Positions 62,278 through 64,000 of a DNA stretch of 64,000 nucleotides are shown in pieces (position 1 is the first letter of the stretch; each line of letters opens with the position of its first letter). The stretch is from DASQHY01 sp035602605 (GTDB taxonomy: Bacteria > Acidobacteriota > Terriglobia > Acidiferrales > UBA7541): NCBI GenBank assembly GCA_035602605.1, contig DATNLZ010000088.1, positions 62,001 through 126,000 on the forward strand, written 5' to 3'. A program made the translations under genes and the position numbers. A model generated the notes under the pieces. That model was given only the letters and a program-made list of their open reading frames with translations, made no database searches and was not told the DNA's origin.

Positions 62278-64000
62278 TCAATGCGGATAGTACGGCGGCG
62301 CCGGGTCGTGGCCGGGCTTTTCCATCGCTCCGCGACGGAAGGGTTCGCCCGGCTTGGGGTCGAATGTCAGCCACGAGTGCGAATCGGCCTGCACCGCCGC
62401 CGAGCGTGGACCTTCGCCATTGCCGTTCACCGCGCTCACCGCGTAAGAGTGGGCTGCATGGGCATCGGCGAAGTGTCGATCCCTACCGCGAAAAACCAGG
62501 CGGTCGCCTGCATAGACTCGGTATTCCGTCACACCGAGCAGTTCGCCCCAGGAGAGCGATGCCCCACCGTCGCGCAACTGAATCGACAACCCGTCCGGCG
62601 GCGTTGGCGGCCTGACGGTGACATACACGGGGTATTCCGGGCCGGGGGCGCTCTGTTGCGTACCATGCAAGGCAATCGCCCGCACGTGCACCTTCACCCC
62701 ATCCGGCAGGCCGCTCAGCGTAGCCGCCGCGGTTGACCACGTCTTCCCACCGTCGCGGCTGATCTCACAGCTGTAACCGCTGGCCCCTGCCACCCGCTCC
62801 ACAATCACGCGCGCGCCGCCCGCGTTATTCTCCGTACGCAGAATGCGCGGCGCGTTGGGTACCGGATCGCCAGCGGTCATCTGCCAGCGGTGTGTGCCTG
62901 CTTTGAGCGCAATGTCGGCGCCGCCGGATGTCCGGACTACTGTTTGGCGTTCGCCATCCACGTAAATCTCGCCGGGCGCCGGAGCGATGCGAAGGCTTGA
63001 CGCATGCGGAGCGTAGTAGATTCCGGATACTTCCGCCGGCTTCCGGAAAGACGCGCCGAGGCCCAGGTCCGCGTCGGCGGTTTCGAGTGTCAGTCCTCCC
63101 GCGGCAATTCGGGAACCGTGCACCAGAGCCAATTCAGAGGAACCGTCTGGCCGCTTCCGCACCACGCCCGCTTTTCCTTCGAACACGATGTCCCCGCCGC
63201 GATACGTGACTCCGGCATTATCGCGAAAGACCTGATCCACGCCGCCATCCACATGAACGGTCGCTCCATACGGGCGCTGCTCCACCTTCAGGTCTTGGCG
63301 GTGGCTGACGATCGCCATGGAATCTCCCAGACCGTCGTACCAGACACCTTTCGTATCGTTGTTCAGTAAGTCGGTCCGCGTCTCGGGATTGTGCCGGCTT
63401 TGGCGCAGCATCTGGACAAATGGCATCTCCTCGTACTTGCCTACGAACCACGAAAACCGGTGCGGGATGGCTTCGTTGAACACGTCGTCAAAGGTGATGA
63501 AGTAGTCTTTCCCAACCAGCAGTATGCTGCGGCTCAGGTATTCGGGAGCGCTGTAAGGGCCGGCCGCCAGTTCGGCAAACTGTGCAACGTCCAGATTGTA
63601 GAGCGGTCGGTTGAGTGTGTTGCGGCCGACGGAACGGAATTTGCCGTCTTTCCAGGCGCCGAAATTGGTTTGCAGATCGGTATCCTGCGTCGCACGGTCG
63701 CCGGTATCTTCCTTCCCGTTATGGCTGTAAGCCTTTCCCCGCGCATAGAAATAGATGATGCCCGTTCCGGAGTCCGGTTGGTTGCCCCAGCGATAGTTAG
63801 GTCCGTCGTCAATCTGTTGTAAGTGGATGGACAACTCATCCGGCGTCCCGGCACCCGCGCGCAGCACAGTCCCATAACCGGTATACTTCGCGCTCGTCAA
63901 ATGGGGATCGGTCCCGCGATTGTCCGGCTGGTCGAACATCACGCGCCAGGGATCTGGCCGATCCAACGGCTGTTCCTGATCCTGATCTTCCGGTCGGGCA
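62278..64000 (-). CDS. Heparinase II/III-like protein with C-terminal fibronectin type III domain, 5' partial
   Basis: The last 574 residues or so of a large secreted polysaccharide-degrading protein; the frame is open to the window edge. The visible part has a beta-sandwich typical of heparinase II/III-type lyases (YLSRSILLVGKDYFITFDDV, FNEAIPHRFSWFVGKYEEMP, VDGGVDQVFRDNAGVTYRGG) and near its C-terminus a fibronectin type III-like module (YSCEISRDGGKTWSTA, GLPDGVKVHVRAIAL; TPPDGLSIQLRDGGASLSWG, EYRVYAGDRLVF). The catalytic helical toroid is outside the window. The likely substrate is an acidic glycan, which is inferred from family only. The window end prevents calling the start. Confidence 0.75.
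   Translation of the reverse strand, partial: ARPEDQDQEQPLDRPDPWRVMFDQPDNRGTDPHLTSAKYTGYGTVLRAGAGTPDELSIHLQQIDDGPNYRWGNQPDSGTGIIYFYARGKAYSHNGKEDTGDRATQDTDLQTNFGAWKDGKFRSVGRNTLNRPLYNLDVAQFAELAAGPYSAPEYLSRSILLVGKDYFITFDDVFNEAIPHRFSWFVGKYEEMPFVQMLRQSRHNPETRTDLLNNDTKGVWYDGLGDSMAIVSHRQDLKVEQRPYGATVHVDGGVDQVFRDNAGVTYRGGDIVFEGKAGVVRKRPDGSSELALVHGSRIAAGGLTLETADADLGLGASFRKPAEVSGIYYAPHASSLRIAPAPGEIYVDGERQTVVRTSGGADIALKAGTHRWQMTAGDPVPNAPRILRTENNAGGARVIVERVAGASGYSCEISRDGGKTWSTAAATLSGLPDGVKVHVRAIALHGTQQSAPGPEYPVYVTVRPPTPPDGLSIQLRDGGASLSWGELLGVTEYRVYAGDRLVFRGRDRHFADAHAAHSYAVSAVNGNGEGPRSAAVQADSHSWLTFDPKPGEPFRRGAMEKPGHDPAPPYYPH

Noticed and set aside
1..64000. CRISPR arrays, tRNA and rRNA genes
   Set aside because: I looked for regularly spaced repeats and for T-loop-like GTTCGAATC stretches in non-coding DNA. 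The few matches (e.g. near 61433 and 47583) fall inside coding frames, so nothing is reported.

Overview
The window looks like chromosomal DNA from an Acidobacteriota-type soil bacterium. This is an inference from gene content, with no marker gene present. The signs are a carboxypeptidase-regulatory/Oar-like TonB receptor, two ADOP-type FtsX permeases with a PadR regulator, a winged-helix/TPR regulator, Tat-tagged MmgE/PrpD proteins, YncE-like propellers and many secreted beta-barrel or beta-propeller proteins. The sequence is moderately GC-rich. I saw no tRNA, rRNA, CRISPR array, integrase or intact transposase.

Layout. 1-1342: end of a respiratory formate dehydrogenase operon (cytochrome b subunit, then fdhE). 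1489-9925: OmpR-type two-component system, a large TonB-dependent receptor, a small secreted protein and two tandem YncE-like propellers. 10360-17022: a tight five-gene operon for tartrate-like hydroxydicarboxylates: an isocitrate/isopropylmalate-type dehydrogenase, two Tat-exported MmgE/PrpD paralogues on either side of a D-tartrate dehydratase, and a DctA-type symporter. 17359-25370: small stress and regulatory genes (SRPBCC/ArsR, broken TetR, VOC, ankyrin, LLM oxidoreductase, DoxX, AzoR with a divergent TetR), with a rearrangement scar at 19496-19862. 25641-30505: polysaccharide use (GH16 glucanase, fructokinase, GH32 fructanase), containing two truncated genes. 30725-33296: DNA alkylation-damage genes (Ada, DinB-fold protein, Oxygenase-NA family enzyme). 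33681-34969: cytochrome c and outer-membrane protein pair. 35322-41904: Cus-type heavy-metal efflux with a Cys-rich leader gene. 42048-43541: secreted BNR-type protein. 44264-47668: a large RecB-like nuclease/SF1 helicase. 47996-52225: two toxin-antitoxin pairs, a deletion-fused regulator pseudogene and a selenium-binding-protein/methanethiol-oxidase homologue. 52402-59588: an outer-membrane protein and two divergent ADOP permeases with PadR between them. 60140-62220: a run of truncated genes. 62278-64000: heparinase-like protein, cut by the window edge.

The best candidates for unusual biology are the tartrate operon whose two PrpD-like enzymes appear to be exported while their partners stay in the cytoplasm, the Cus-type pump lacking one methionine of the usual triad, and the nuclease-helicase near two toxin-antitoxin pairs. 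At least nine gene remnants were found by reading frames across stops and junctions, which shows active deletion and rearrangement. Several regulators carry perfect palindromes placed on recognisable promoters and are good operator candidates. I did not find a clearly new multi-gene system.
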